A stretch of DNA of 6,896 nucleotides from Oscillospiraceae bacterium (GTDB lineage Bacteria > Bacillota > Clostridia > Clostridiales > Clostridiaceae): contig WQUF01000106.1 in NCBI GenBank assembly GCA_009785875.1, positions 1-6,896 of the forward strand, written 5' to 3'. The first letter of the stretch is position 1. The number at the start of each line of letters is the position of its first letter. Shown here piece after piece: positions 1 through 5,733 of the stretch. The notes below the pieces were generated by a model. It saw only the letters and a program-made list of their open reading frames with translations. It made no database searches and had not been told where the DNA came from. Both the position numbers and the translations under genes were made by a program.

Positions 1-100
1 AAAGGGAACACCCGTAACCATCCCGAACACGGAAGTTAAGCTTTATAGTGCTGAAGATACTGCAAGGGCAGCCTTGTGGGAAATTAGGTCTTTGCCAGGT
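1..100 (+). rRNA. rrf: 5S ribosomal RNA, 3' part (5' end outside window)
   Basis: The segment carries the conserved 5S core: CCCGAACACGGAAGTTAAG at about 32-50, followed by the GGGCAGCC-type arm and the 3' terminal stem strand TTTGCCAGGT at 91-100. About 15 bases of the usual ~117-nt molecule lie upstream of the window, so the 5' strand of the terminal helix is missing. The exact 3' end is uncertain by a few bases. A tRNA begins only about six bases later, so 5S and the two tRNAs are very likely cut from a single rRNA operon transcript. Confidence 0.95.
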
Positions 101-106
101 CAATCT

Positions 107-180
107 GGATCTTTAGCTCAGTTGGTTAGAGCAACCGGCTCATAACCGGTCGGTCCGGGGTTCGAGTCCCTGAAGGTCCA
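107..180 (+). tRNA. tRNA with CAT anticodon (tRNA-Met, or tRNA-Ile2 after lysidine modification)
   Basis: A full cloverleaf of 74 nt can be folded. The acceptor GGATCTT pairs with AAGGTCC (one T-G pair), the D stem is GCTC/GAGC, the anticodon stem is ACCGG/CCGGT with loop CTCATAA (anticodon CAT at 141-143), and the T arm is CGGGG-TTCGAGT-CCCTG. The discriminator is A180 and the 3' CCA is not encoded. By anticodon it reads as methionine. However, the acceptor stem and the CTCATAA loop look more like Firmicutes tRNA-Ile2, whose C34 is changed to lysidine by TilS, than like the usual elongator tRNA-Met. It is not an initiator tRNA, because the GGG/CCC anticodon-stem signature is absent. Confidence 0.93.
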
Positions 181-185
181 TTTAT

Positions 186-258
186 GGGGGTGTAGCTCAG
201 CTGGAAGAGCACCTGCCTTGCAAGCAGGGGGTCAGGAGTTCGAATCTCCTCATCTCCA
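186..258 (+). tRNA. tRNA-Ala(TGC)
   Basis: A full cloverleaf of 73 nt folds. The acceptor GGGGGTG pairs with CATCTCC (two G-T pairs), the D stem is GCTC/GAGC, the anticodon stem is CCTGC/GCAGG with loop CTTGCAA (anticodon TGC at 219-221), and the T arm is AGGAG-TTCGAAT-CTCCT. The discriminator is A258 and the CCA end is not encoded. It lies five bases after the preceding tRNA and just before a terminator, so it is the last gene of the rRNA operon. Confidence 0.96.
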
Positions 259-263
259 CTATA

Positions 264-318
264 CTAAACCTGAATTGTTAATCGATGAGAAAGATTGGTT
301 AATGGTTTAGGTTTTTTT
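264..318 (+). terminator. Rho-independent terminator of the rRNA-tRNA operon
   Basis: CTAAACC at 264-270 pairs with GGTTTAG at 304-310. The hairpin can continue inside through TTAATC/GATTGG using G-T pairs. It is followed at once by a run of seven T (312-318). It lies six bases after tRNA-Ala and ends the stable-RNA transcript. Confidence 0.85.
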
Positions 319-332
319 ATACAATAAATATA

Positions 333-369
333 GAAAATCTTCCACAGCTAAGCCGAGTGGAAGATTTTC
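333..369. other. Perfect 13-bp hairpin, function unknown
   Basis: GAAAATCTTCCAC at 333-345 is exactly complementary to GTGGAAGATTTTC at 357-369, with an 11-base loop AGCTAAGCCGA. No proper T-run follows on either strand, so it is not a textbook terminator, although it could act as a second, weaker stop behind the rRNA operon. Its inner part resembles the hairpin at 548-570. Confidence 0.7.
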
Positions 370-540
370 AAATTAATTCATTTTATAAATATATTTTGTT
401 AGTTGTATTAAAACAAAATAAATTAAGAATTTAGCCTTTGAAACATTTAATATTAAAACCAAAGTATAACCCCTAAAATAACTGACATAAATATTATATC
501 AAGTTTATTCTAAAATGTAGATACCTTTTTGAATTATTAA

Positions 541-570
541 TAAAAAATGCACCAGCGTTAAGCTAGTGCA
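541..570 (-). terminator. Terminator-like hairpin on the minus strand
   Basis: On the plus strand TGCACCAGC (548-556) pairs with GCTAGTGCA (562-570) around the loop GTTAA, with one C-A mismatch. On the minus strand the stem is followed by TTTTTTATT (complement of 539-547), the form of a Rho-independent terminator. No minus-strand gene is visible upstream of it (571-846), so it may stop antisense or read-through transcription, or belong to an unrecognised small RNA. Confidence 0.5.
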
Positions 571-596
571 GATGAGAGTAGAAAATTAGCTTTTTT
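562..596 (+). terminator. Possible plus-strand terminator overlapping the preceding hairpin
   Basis: GCTAGT at 562-567 can pair with ATTAGC at 585-590 (one G-T pair), followed by six T (591-596). The stem is short and its loop of 17 bases is long, so termination would be weak. The left arm is also the right arm of the hairpin at 548-570, so the two folds exclude each other. Confidence 0.35.
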
Positions 597-792
597 ATAG
601 ACTAAGTTTAAATAGTATTCCATATGTAAACAAATACATATCTATATACTTTATAACACATAATATCAAAAATGTATATATAAATATTTTTTGCATTAAT
701 ATCTTTTTATTATATATTATGACATATATCTTTAGTCTTAAGTAATAAGAAACATTAAACATTTTAATATTATTATAATTATTATAAGAAGA

Positions 793-824
793 TTAAACAA
801 ATAGTATATCTAATGTATTATAAT
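793..824 (+). promoter_or_regulatory. Candidate promoter of the TPR gene
   Basis: A perfect -10 hexamer TATAAT lies at 819-824. The only -35-like sequence near it, TTAAAC at 793-798, is poor and 20 bases away. Transcription would start close to 831, leaving a leader of about 16 bases that still includes the ribosome binding site. Another TATAAT is at 774-779. In DNA this AT-rich, such hexamers occur by chance, so the call is weak. Confidence 0.3.
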
Positions 825-846
825 TACATAGGAAAAAGGTGTTCGC

Positions 847-2340
847 ATGGGGAAATTTAATTATTTGATCGAAAATAATGAGACAAATTTAGACGAAGAG
901 ATATTAAATAGAGATTTAGTCGATAATACTCGCATAGCTACAAATTTGAAAATTGAAAAAGATAAGCCAAAGCCATCAAAGAGACCAAAAAGTGAAAATA
1001 AATATGATGACTCTTTTTGCGAAGAATCAAAATATATAAGCAAAATCAATTTAGTTGATTTAATGAAGTATACCGATGCATTCGATAAAAATAAATCTTC
1101 TTTAAATGACGATACATCATTTAAACCAGCTTCAAATTTGATAGATAAATTCCAAGAAATTAAAAAGACAAAAGAAATGAATATTTCTGAATTAGCTAAA
1201 AAAAATCAAATCGGAAGATATGAAGAAAAGATAAACGATATGAGCATCGAAAATGTGAGGAAGCTTGTAAAATTAAAATTATATACAGAAGCTTTAAATA
1301 TTTGCAATAAAATGATTCAAAAGGACGATGTAGATAATAACGTTTATTTATATCTTGGCATAATCTATTATAGCATGGGAAAGTATGAAGAAAGCATTAA
1401 ATATTATAACATTGGAATAAAAAATGACGAGGATAATTATAAACTATATAACAATAGAGGCACTTCTTATATAGAGATAAATGAGTATGTCTTTGCAATA
1501 TTGGATTTTACAGAAGCGATAAAACTAAAAAATGATCTACCTATTATATATGAAAATAGAGCTAGAACATATTTTAAAATCGAGATGTATGAAGAATCAT
1601 TGCAAGACATAGACAAAGCATTGAGCTTAAATAATAATCAAAAGACGAGGCTAATTAAAGGAGAGGTTTTATGCAAGCTTAAAAAATATGATGAGGCATT
1701 AAATGAGTATAATGATATGCTAAAAGATGGGTATAAAGATAACAATATATTTTTAAATATGGCAGAAGCGCATTTAGGCAAGAAGGATTACGAAAATGCC
1801 ATTATGAATGCAAAAAAGGTCTTAAATTTGAATTCTAGGGATTATAAAGCTTATTATATTTTAGGCAATATTTATTTCAATAAGAATGAGTTTCAAAGTG
1901 CCATAAATAGTTATATAAAGGCGGTAGAAATAAACAATTCCTATGGATATGCTCATTTAAAGCTAGGGCTTTCTTATTATAATATAGATGAATATAGAAA
2001 ATCCATTGAGAGCCTAAATAATGCAGAGAATTTTAGCATGAAAAGCATAGATCTTTTTTCTTATAGAGGGGAAGCTTATCTAGCACTAAATCAATACTAT
2101 GAAGCTATTAGAGATTTTAATAAAGCCTTGGAGATAGACCCATCTTCTTGTGGTACTTATTTTGACAGAGGAGTGGCCTATACAAATTTAAAAGAATATG
2201 ATGAAGCTTTTAGAGATTTGAAAAATTCAAAGAGACTGATGGAAAATAGCAATAATTCAGGAAGATACGACGATGTGATTACCACAGTAGATAAAATGTT
2301 ATCTGATTTAAACGATATTTTTCAGAGTAAAAAAGTATAG
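847..2340 (+). CDS. Tetratricopeptide (TPR) repeat protein
   Basis: This is a 497-residue soluble protein with no signal peptide or membrane segment. Residues 1-130 are polar and probably unstructured, with many Lys, Asp, Asn and Glu and a basic stretch KPKPSKRPK at 40-48. From about 135 to 466 there are nine to ten consecutive TPR units of about 34 residues. Recurring patterns are LYLGIIYYSMGKYEESIKYY (169-188), YNNRGTSYIEINEY (201-214), AYYILGNIYFNKNEFQSAIN (335-354) and IRDFNKALEIDP (421-432). TPR arrays form superhelical scaffolds that bind peptides or proteins, and no catalytic domain is attached, so a scaffold or co-factor role is inferred with partner unknown. The start ATG is preceded by AAAGGTG (835-841) at a spacing of five. 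The gene stands alone between the rRNA operon and a convergent membrane-protein gene, with a strong terminator just after its stop. Confidence 0.93.
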   Translation: MGKFNYLIENNETNLDEEILNRDLVDNTRIATNLKIEKDKPKPSKRPKSENKYDDSFCEESKYISKINLVDLMKYTDAFDKNKSSLNDDTSFKPASNLIDKFQEIKKTKEMNISELAKKNQIGRYEEKINDMSIENVRKLVKLKLYTEALNICNKMIQKDDVDNNVYLYLGIIYYSMGKYEESIKYYNIGIKNDEDNYKLYNNRGTSYIEINEYVFAILDFTEAIKLKNDLPIIYENRARTYFKIEMYEESLQDIDKALSLNNNQKTRLIKGEVLCKLKKYDEALNEYNDMLKDGYKDNNIFLNMAEAHLGKKDYENAIMNAKKVLNLNSRDYKAYYILGNIYFNKNEFQSAINSYIKAVEINNSYGYAHLKLGLSYYNIDEYRKSIESLNNAENFSMKSIDLFSYRGEAYLALNQYYEAIRDFNKALEIDPSSCGTYFDRGVAYTNLKEYDEAFRDLKNSKRLMENSNNSGRYDDVITTVDKMLSDLNDIFQSKKV

Positions 2341-2343
2341 GAG

Positions 2344-2385
2344 AAGATTTCCTTCTTAATATCCATTTTAGGAAGGAAATCTTTT
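2344..2385 (+). terminator. Rho-independent terminator of the TPR gene, overlapping the convergent gene's 3' end
   Basis: AAGATTTCCTTC (2344-2355) is exactly complementary to GAAGGAAATCTT (2372-2383), a 12-bp stem followed by T-rich CTTTTGTTCTT. It starts three bases after the TPR stop codon. The right arm encodes the last residues (RFPS) of the convergent minus-strand gene. In the minus direction no good T-run follows, so it mainly serves the plus-strand gene. Confidence 0.8.
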
Positions 2386-3468
2386 GTTCTTGCTATCGTA
2401 TCTTCTTTGAATATATTTATTTAAGGAGACCTTTATAAATGCGAAGACTGGTATGGATATTAACATCCCTGGAATGCCAAGCAAGGAATTCCCTACTATT
2501 ATAGCGATGATTACACTTGCTGGGGATAAACCAACTTTATTTCCTAAAATTTTAGGACCAAGCCACAGGCTTTCAAATTGCTGAAGTACGAGCAAGAATA
2601 TTATTACAAAGATAGCAGATAAAGGCCTATTAAAAAAAGCTATTACAACGGGAGTGACCATTCCTATAAATGGACCTATATATGGTATTAAATTTGTGAT
2701 GCCCACAACAACAGCCATGAGGAGAGCATATGGTACCCTTATTATGGTTAAACCTAATGATGCGATTACGCTAAGAATTAGAGATTCAAGCAATTTTCCA
2801 TTGATGTATTGAGAAAAAACAAGGTGCATGTCTGAAGCGTATTCAATTATGGTGTCTGCTGTTTCTTTTTTTAAAAATGCATATAATAATTTAATCATAA
2901 ATGATTTAATTTGGTTTTTGCTGCTTAAAAAATAAATTGACAAAAGTATGGATAGGGAAACTGTGAAAAATGCCTGGGCTGTGACAGCTACTGCAGAAAA
3001 ACCTGATGATAATATTGAGGTAAAATAATTTCTTAACTCATTTCCTAAAATGCTTAAATTATCTGTCAATATTTTTGAAAAGTCAAAATTATTAAATACA
3101 TCGCTAAATTGTGTGGCTAAATTGCTGATATTATTTATATAGTTTGGAATTTGCTGGGTTAAATCGCTAATGCTTCGTATCACTACTGGGATTATAAATC
3201 CTATAGATAAAACAATTAACATGATAAATGAAAAATAAACGATAAAAATGCTCAATTGGGCTTTTATAGAAAAACGCTTTATTAAAAAATTCATTGCAGG
3301 ATTTAATATATAAGCTATTGCGAATCCATAAAAAATAGGTGATATTATTTGAATAATAACATTAATGCTTGAAAAAGCAAAATTAGTTTGATTTATTATT
3401 CTCACCAGGAACAGAGTAATTATGATGACAGGCAAATATCTAAAATATGGAATTTTATTAAACTTCAT
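2368..3468 (-). CDS. AI-2E family (UPF0118) membrane transporter-like protein
   Basis: This is a 366-residue polytopic membrane protein. Hydrophobic segments lie at about 11-28, 34-55, 72-97, 150-182, 226-255, 258-280, 283-298 and 316-346, with a long polar loop (98-149) between the third and fourth, the layout of PF01594. Family signatures are AYILNPAMNFL (52-62), QYINGKLLESL (220-230), NLIPYIGPFIG (259-269) and the C-terminal region VGLSPASVIIAIIVGNSLLG (312-331) followed by PGMLISIPV. Known members include E. coli TqsA (autoinducer-2 export), several Na+/H+ antiporter-like proteins and Bacillus YtvI (sporulation). The substrate cannot be told from sequence. Length is normal for the family. 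The start ATG has AGAGGT four bases upstream (3473-3478), and a good promoter lies at 3507-3535. It is convergent with the TPR gene and divergent from the BofC-like gene. Confidence 0.92.
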   Translation of the reverse strand: MKFNKIPYFRYLPVIIITLFLVRIINQTNFAFSSINVIIQIISPIFYGFAIAYILNPAMNFLIKRFSIKAQLSIFIVYFSFIMLIVLSIGFIIPVVIRSISDLTQQIPNYINNISNLATQFSDVFNNFDFSKILTDNLSILGNELRNYFTSILSSGFSAVAVTAQAFFTVSLSILLSIYFLSSKNQIKSFMIKLLYAFLKKETADTIIEYASDMHLVFSQYINGKLLESLILSVIASLGLTIIRVPYALLMAVVVGITNLIPYIGPFIGMVTPVVIAFFNRPLSAIFVIIFLLVLQQFESLWLGPKILGNKVGLSPASVIIAIIVGNSLLGIPGMLISIPVFAFIKVSLNKYIQRRYDSKNKRFPS

Positions 3469-3506
3469 TTTTACCTCTAATATTTTTTATAAAATACTTT
3501 AAAAAC

Positions 3507-3535
3507 ATATTAATACATTTATATTTTTATTTCAA
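3507..3535 (-). promoter_or_regulatory. Sigma-A-type promoter of the AI-2E family gene
   Basis: Read on the minus strand, a -35 TTGAAA (complement of 3530-3535, five of six matches) is followed by a 17-base spacer and a -10 TAATAT (complement of 3507-3512, four of six). Transcription would start near 3500, about 30 bases before the ATG, leaving room for the AGAGGT ribosome binding site. No comparably good promoter was found for the divergent gene in the same spacer. Confidence 0.5.
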
Positions 3536-3584
3536 TAGCGATTAAAATGTTTAAAAAATATGATTTTGGTTAATAATGTAATTT

Positions 3585-3593
3585 AAAGGAGGT
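3585..3593 (+). promoter_or_regulatory. Strong Shine-Dalgarno site for the BofC-like gene
   Basis: AAAGGAGGT matches the anti-Shine-Dalgarno almost perfectly and ends six bases before the ATG at 3600, fixing that start. Confidence 0.85.
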
Positions 3594-3599
3594 ATTATA

Positions 3600-4238
3600 A
3601 TGTTTAAGGCTAATAAAATACAAAAAATAATCATAATTGTTTTAGCATTTTACTTATTGGTAATAGCAACTTATATTACTATAAATTTCTCTGCAAAGAG
3701 TGTCTCTAATATAGACAAGGGAGATTTAGAAAATTCTAAAATAGTAGTAAATGAAGTTGGTGAAAATAGTTTAGTCACTACTAAAGATACGCTTATCGTG
3801 CTCAATATGAAGTTTGATTCAAATCAAGATACTGTTTCTAAAGAAATAAAAGCTGGAACTGAATATGAAAACATGACTAAAAGCGAAATAGAAGTAAAAT
3901 TTAAAAATTTAGGGTTTACTACTCTAGATGAATTTTCTGATAAAAAAGTAGTGTTTAGCAAAGAGAGCTTTTATCTTCCAGACAAATATATTATAGGCAT
4001 AAAGGGTGTAAATATATGCATTTATAAGACAGATGAGTATGGAAATTTAAAAGTTGAAAACCAAAGTGATATATTTACCAACATGGATGCTAGTAAATTG
4101 CCTGAAAAAGAGAGACAATTTTTATACAAAGGTCATATAAATTACCAATTTGCTACAAAAGAAGAAGCTATTGCCGCATTAGATGATGACTACAGAGAAT
4201 TCTTTAAACAAGATGAAAAGCCAGCAGTAGCACAGTAA
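3600..4238 (+). CDS. Membrane-anchored protein with BofC-like C-terminal domain
   Basis: The 212-residue protein has a short basic N-terminus, one hydrophobic segment (about 8-30, anchor or uncleaved signal) and an outside-facing remainder. Residues 60-125 look beta-rich and contain MTKSEIEVKFKNLGF (92-106) and KVVFSKE (116-122). Residues 127-199 follow the BofC C-terminal pattern: YIIGIKGVNICIYKTDEYG (130-148, for 'G-x-I-A-V-Y' plus a turn), QSDIF (155-159), LPEKERQFLYKG (167-178) and EEAIAALDDDYREFF (188-202, for the 'LEDY' ending). In Bacillus, BofC is secreted into the forespore intermembrane space and restrains SpoIVB signalling to sigma-K; clostridial relatives are less understood. The usual aromatic and LEDY residues are only partly kept. 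The start is set by AAAGGAGGT (3585-3593), six bases before ATG. It is a single gene closed by a terminator. The domain match is from memory of family patterns. Confidence 0.65.
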   Translation: MFKANKIQKIIIIVLAFYLLVIATYITINFSAKSVSNIDKGDLENSKIVVNEVGENSLVTTKDTLIVLNMKFDSNQDTVSKEIKAGTEYENMTKSEIEVKFKNLGFTTLDEFSDKKVVFSKESFYLPDKYIIGIKGVNICIYKTDEYGNLKVENQSDIFTNMDASKLPEKERQFLYKGHINYQFATKEEAIAALDDDYREFFKQDEKPAVAQ

Positions 4239-4267
4239 GTGGATATGATATGGTAACTAGAAAAAAT

Positions 4268-4308
4268 AAAAACATAAAGGAAGCCTAAAACTTCTTTTAT
4301 GTTTTTTT
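4268..4308. terminator. Bidirectional terminator between BofC-like gene and ATPase gene
   Basis: The 16-base arm 4268-4283 pairs with 4291-4306 with a single G-T wobble, around a seven-base loop CCTAAAA. On the plus strand the stem runs into T4302-4308. On the minus strand the matching run is TTTTTATTTTTT (complement of 4261-4272). The stop codon of the minus-strand ATPase gene (4297-4299) lies inside the right arm, so the two convergent genes share it. Confidence 0.88.
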
Positions 4309-5679
4309 AAACAGGATTAAATCATCTCTGCTTTCAGCTAATTCCTTTAATCTATCTGTAAATCCTGATATGGAAAATAGTATATATTTTTCCCTTCTTG
4401 TTTTGTTGTTCCATATCACTTGTTCCTTTTTATTCAAAAGATCGTAAAATACATCTATATCCATGGGCTGCTCTCTGTATTTACATTCTCCAAAGATGAT
4501 ATTATCACCAGTATTATCAAGACCGACGATATCGATTTCTGTGTTACCATTCCACCATCTGCCGATTTTATCGAAGTTTATTTTTTCACTTAAAGACCAC
4601 ATCTCACTCATGCATATGGATTCATAAACATAAGAGACATGATTATCGATGAAATTCTGCTTTATTTTTTCTAGGACATATTTTTTCTCGGAAAGTTCAA
4701 GCTTTGATTTCTCAGGATAGATAAATTTAAACCAAAAATTTAAAAAATTATCCTTGATCTTATAAAGACCCATTTTGCTTTTTTCAGGATTCTTTTCAGT
4801 TACAGGCACCTCACGTTCCAGTATATCGAGATTTATCAGCGTTTTAAGGTATTTTGTAAGGTTTGTCTGTTTAATCTCTAGATCAGTGCTCATATTTCCC
4901 AATTTATGATTACCTTGAGCAATGCTTTTAATGATTGAAAAATAACTCCCTATTTCATTCACTTCATTTTGCAGTAAAAATATAGGTTCTTCAAATAAAA
5001 AGCTCTGTTTGTTTAAGATATTCTGTTCAATTTGGCTGAATAAGTTTAATCTATCATCAAACATTTCTATATATTTAGGTACTCCACCAGTTACAGAATA
5101 GAATTCTATGAGATCCTTATACTTTAGATTAGTAAAAAATTTGTGATAATGTTTAAACTCAATTTGCTTCAATTTGATTTGACCTGTTCTACGACCATAT
5201 AATGGGCTGCTATATGATAAAGTTTGAGATTCCATCATATGGATCAATGAACCGCATAATATTACCATGATATTCTTATCTTTCAATAAAGTATCCCAAA
5301 TTCTTTGAAATATGGAAGGGAAAGCAGCATTTATTTTGCTTAAATATTGAAATTCATCGATTATTAGGATTAATCGTTCTTTGGTAATGCTCTGGCTCAA
5401 TATTTTAAACAAAATGTCCCAATTATAGAGTTTTGTCTCTAAAAGGAGTTCATTATTTAAAGTTTCAGCGACTATTTTCTTAAATGCGTTCATATTTTGA
5501 TATTCAGATTCTTCCGAGGCAAGAAAATAGATGTAAGTTTTGTCTTTTACAAATTTTTCAATAAGAGATGTTTTACCAATCCTTCGACGCCCATAAATTA
5601 CGATAAAAGAGGAGCCTTCTCTATTAAATTCTTTATTTAAAAAATTTAACTCATCTTCTCTGTTGATGAATTCTTTCAT
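4297..5679 (-). CDS. ATPase with C-terminal PD-(D/E)xK nuclease domain (archaeal ATPase / DUF234 family)
   Basis: The 460-residue protein begins FINREDELNFL, the usual opening of this P-loop family. Residues numbered from the ATG at 5679: Walker A GRRRIGKTS (30-38, K36, T37), Walker B LILIIDEFQYL (103-113, D108, E109), a sensor strand ending CGS (142-144), the family motif SPLYGRRTGQ (158-167), then TGGVPKY (197-203). A winged-helix region follows (about 242-292), then FLNFWFKFIYP (312-322). The C-terminal domain has EIDIV (381-385) and GECKY (397-401), fitting PD-(D/E)xK residues E381/D383, E398 and K400. The architecture is PF01637 plus PF03008, in the MNS clade of STAND/AAA-like ATPases. 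Its cell role is unknown; DNA cleavage or mobile-element defence has been suggested for relatives, which is inference here. The neighbouring hydrolase gene lies 54 bases upstream, so it may be co-transcribed. An upstream GTG (5688) would add three residues but lacks its own ribosome binding site. Confidence 0.92.
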   Translation of the reverse strand: MKEFINREDELNFLNKEFNREGSSFIVIYGRRRIGKTSLIEKFVKDKTYIYFLASEESEYQNMNAFKKIVAETLNNELLLETKLYNWDILFKILSQSITKERLILIIDEFQYLSKINAAFPSIFQRIWDTLLKDKNIMVILCGSLIHMMESQTLSYSSPLYGRRTGQIKLKQIEFKHYHKFFTNLKYKDLIEFYSVTGGVPKYIEMFDDRLNLFSQIEQNILNKQSFLFEEPIFLLQNEVNEIGSYFSIIKSIAQGNHKLGNMSTDLEIKQTNLTKYLKTLINLDILEREVPVTEKNPEKSKMGLYKIKDNFLNFWFKFIYPEKSKLELSEKKYVLEKIKQNFIDNHVSYVYESICMSEMWSLSEKINFDKIGRWWNGNTEIDIVGLDNTGDNIIFGECKYREQPMDIDVFYDLLNKKEQVIWNNKTRREKYILFSISGFTDRLKELAESRDDLILFKKT

Positions 5680-5684
5680 TAAAA

Positions 5685-5690
5685 TCACCC
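5685..5690 (-). promoter_or_regulatory. Shine-Dalgarno site that decides the ATPase start
   Basis: On the minus strand GGGTGA is followed after five bases by ATG (5679-5677). GGTGA matches the right-hand part of the AAGGAGGTGA consensus. The in-frame GTG at 5688-5686 is part of this very site and has only AT-rich DNA upstream, so it is unlikely to be used. Confidence 0.65.
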
Positions 5691-5699
5691 AATATTATT

Positions 5700-5728
5700 A
5701 TACTTTGAATTATAATAATTTAAAGTAT
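5700..5728. repeat. Inverted repeat between hydrolase and ATPase genes
   Basis: ATACTTTGAATT (5700-5711) pairs with AATTTAAAGTAT (5717-5728) around a five-base loop; the only imperfect position is a G-T pair. On the minus strand it contains a TATAAT (complement of 5709-5714), and a second TATAAT overlaps its edge (complement of 5697-5702). It could be an operator over a promoter for the ATPase gene, or an RNA hairpin affecting read-through. No T-run follows on the minus strand, so it is not a normal terminator. Confidence 0.5.
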
Positions 5729-5733
5729 ATTCT

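Larger units (their letters stand above)
259..846. other. Long gene-free spacer between rRNA operon and TPR gene
   Basis: No open frame with a ribosome binding site and sensible codon use is seen on either strand. Contents in order: the operon terminator (264-318); a perfect 13-bp hairpin (333-369); an AT-only 9-bp inverted repeat (392-400 with 412-420); a GC-richer hairpin (548-570) overlapping a terminator-like pairing (562-596); a 7-bp inverted repeat ATATGTA/TACATAT (622-641); and very AT-rich DNA holding the presumed promoter of the TPR gene. Confidence 0.7.

Noticed and set aside
541..600. T-box or other known riboswitch
   Set aside because: GATGAGAG next to a terminator-like pairing recalled a T-box, but the TGGNACCGCG T-box sequence and the specifier stem are missing.
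861..1049. Open frame of 62 codons on the minus strand
   Set aside because: It lies wholly inside the TPR gene, has no ribosome binding site, and its translation is the antisense of that gene's low-complexity N-terminus.
3540..3599. Promoter for the BofC-like gene
   Set aside because: TATGAT at 3559-3564 and TAATGT at 3574-3579 resemble -10 boxes, but no acceptable -35 lies at the right distance. A different sigma factor could be used, but this cannot be shown.
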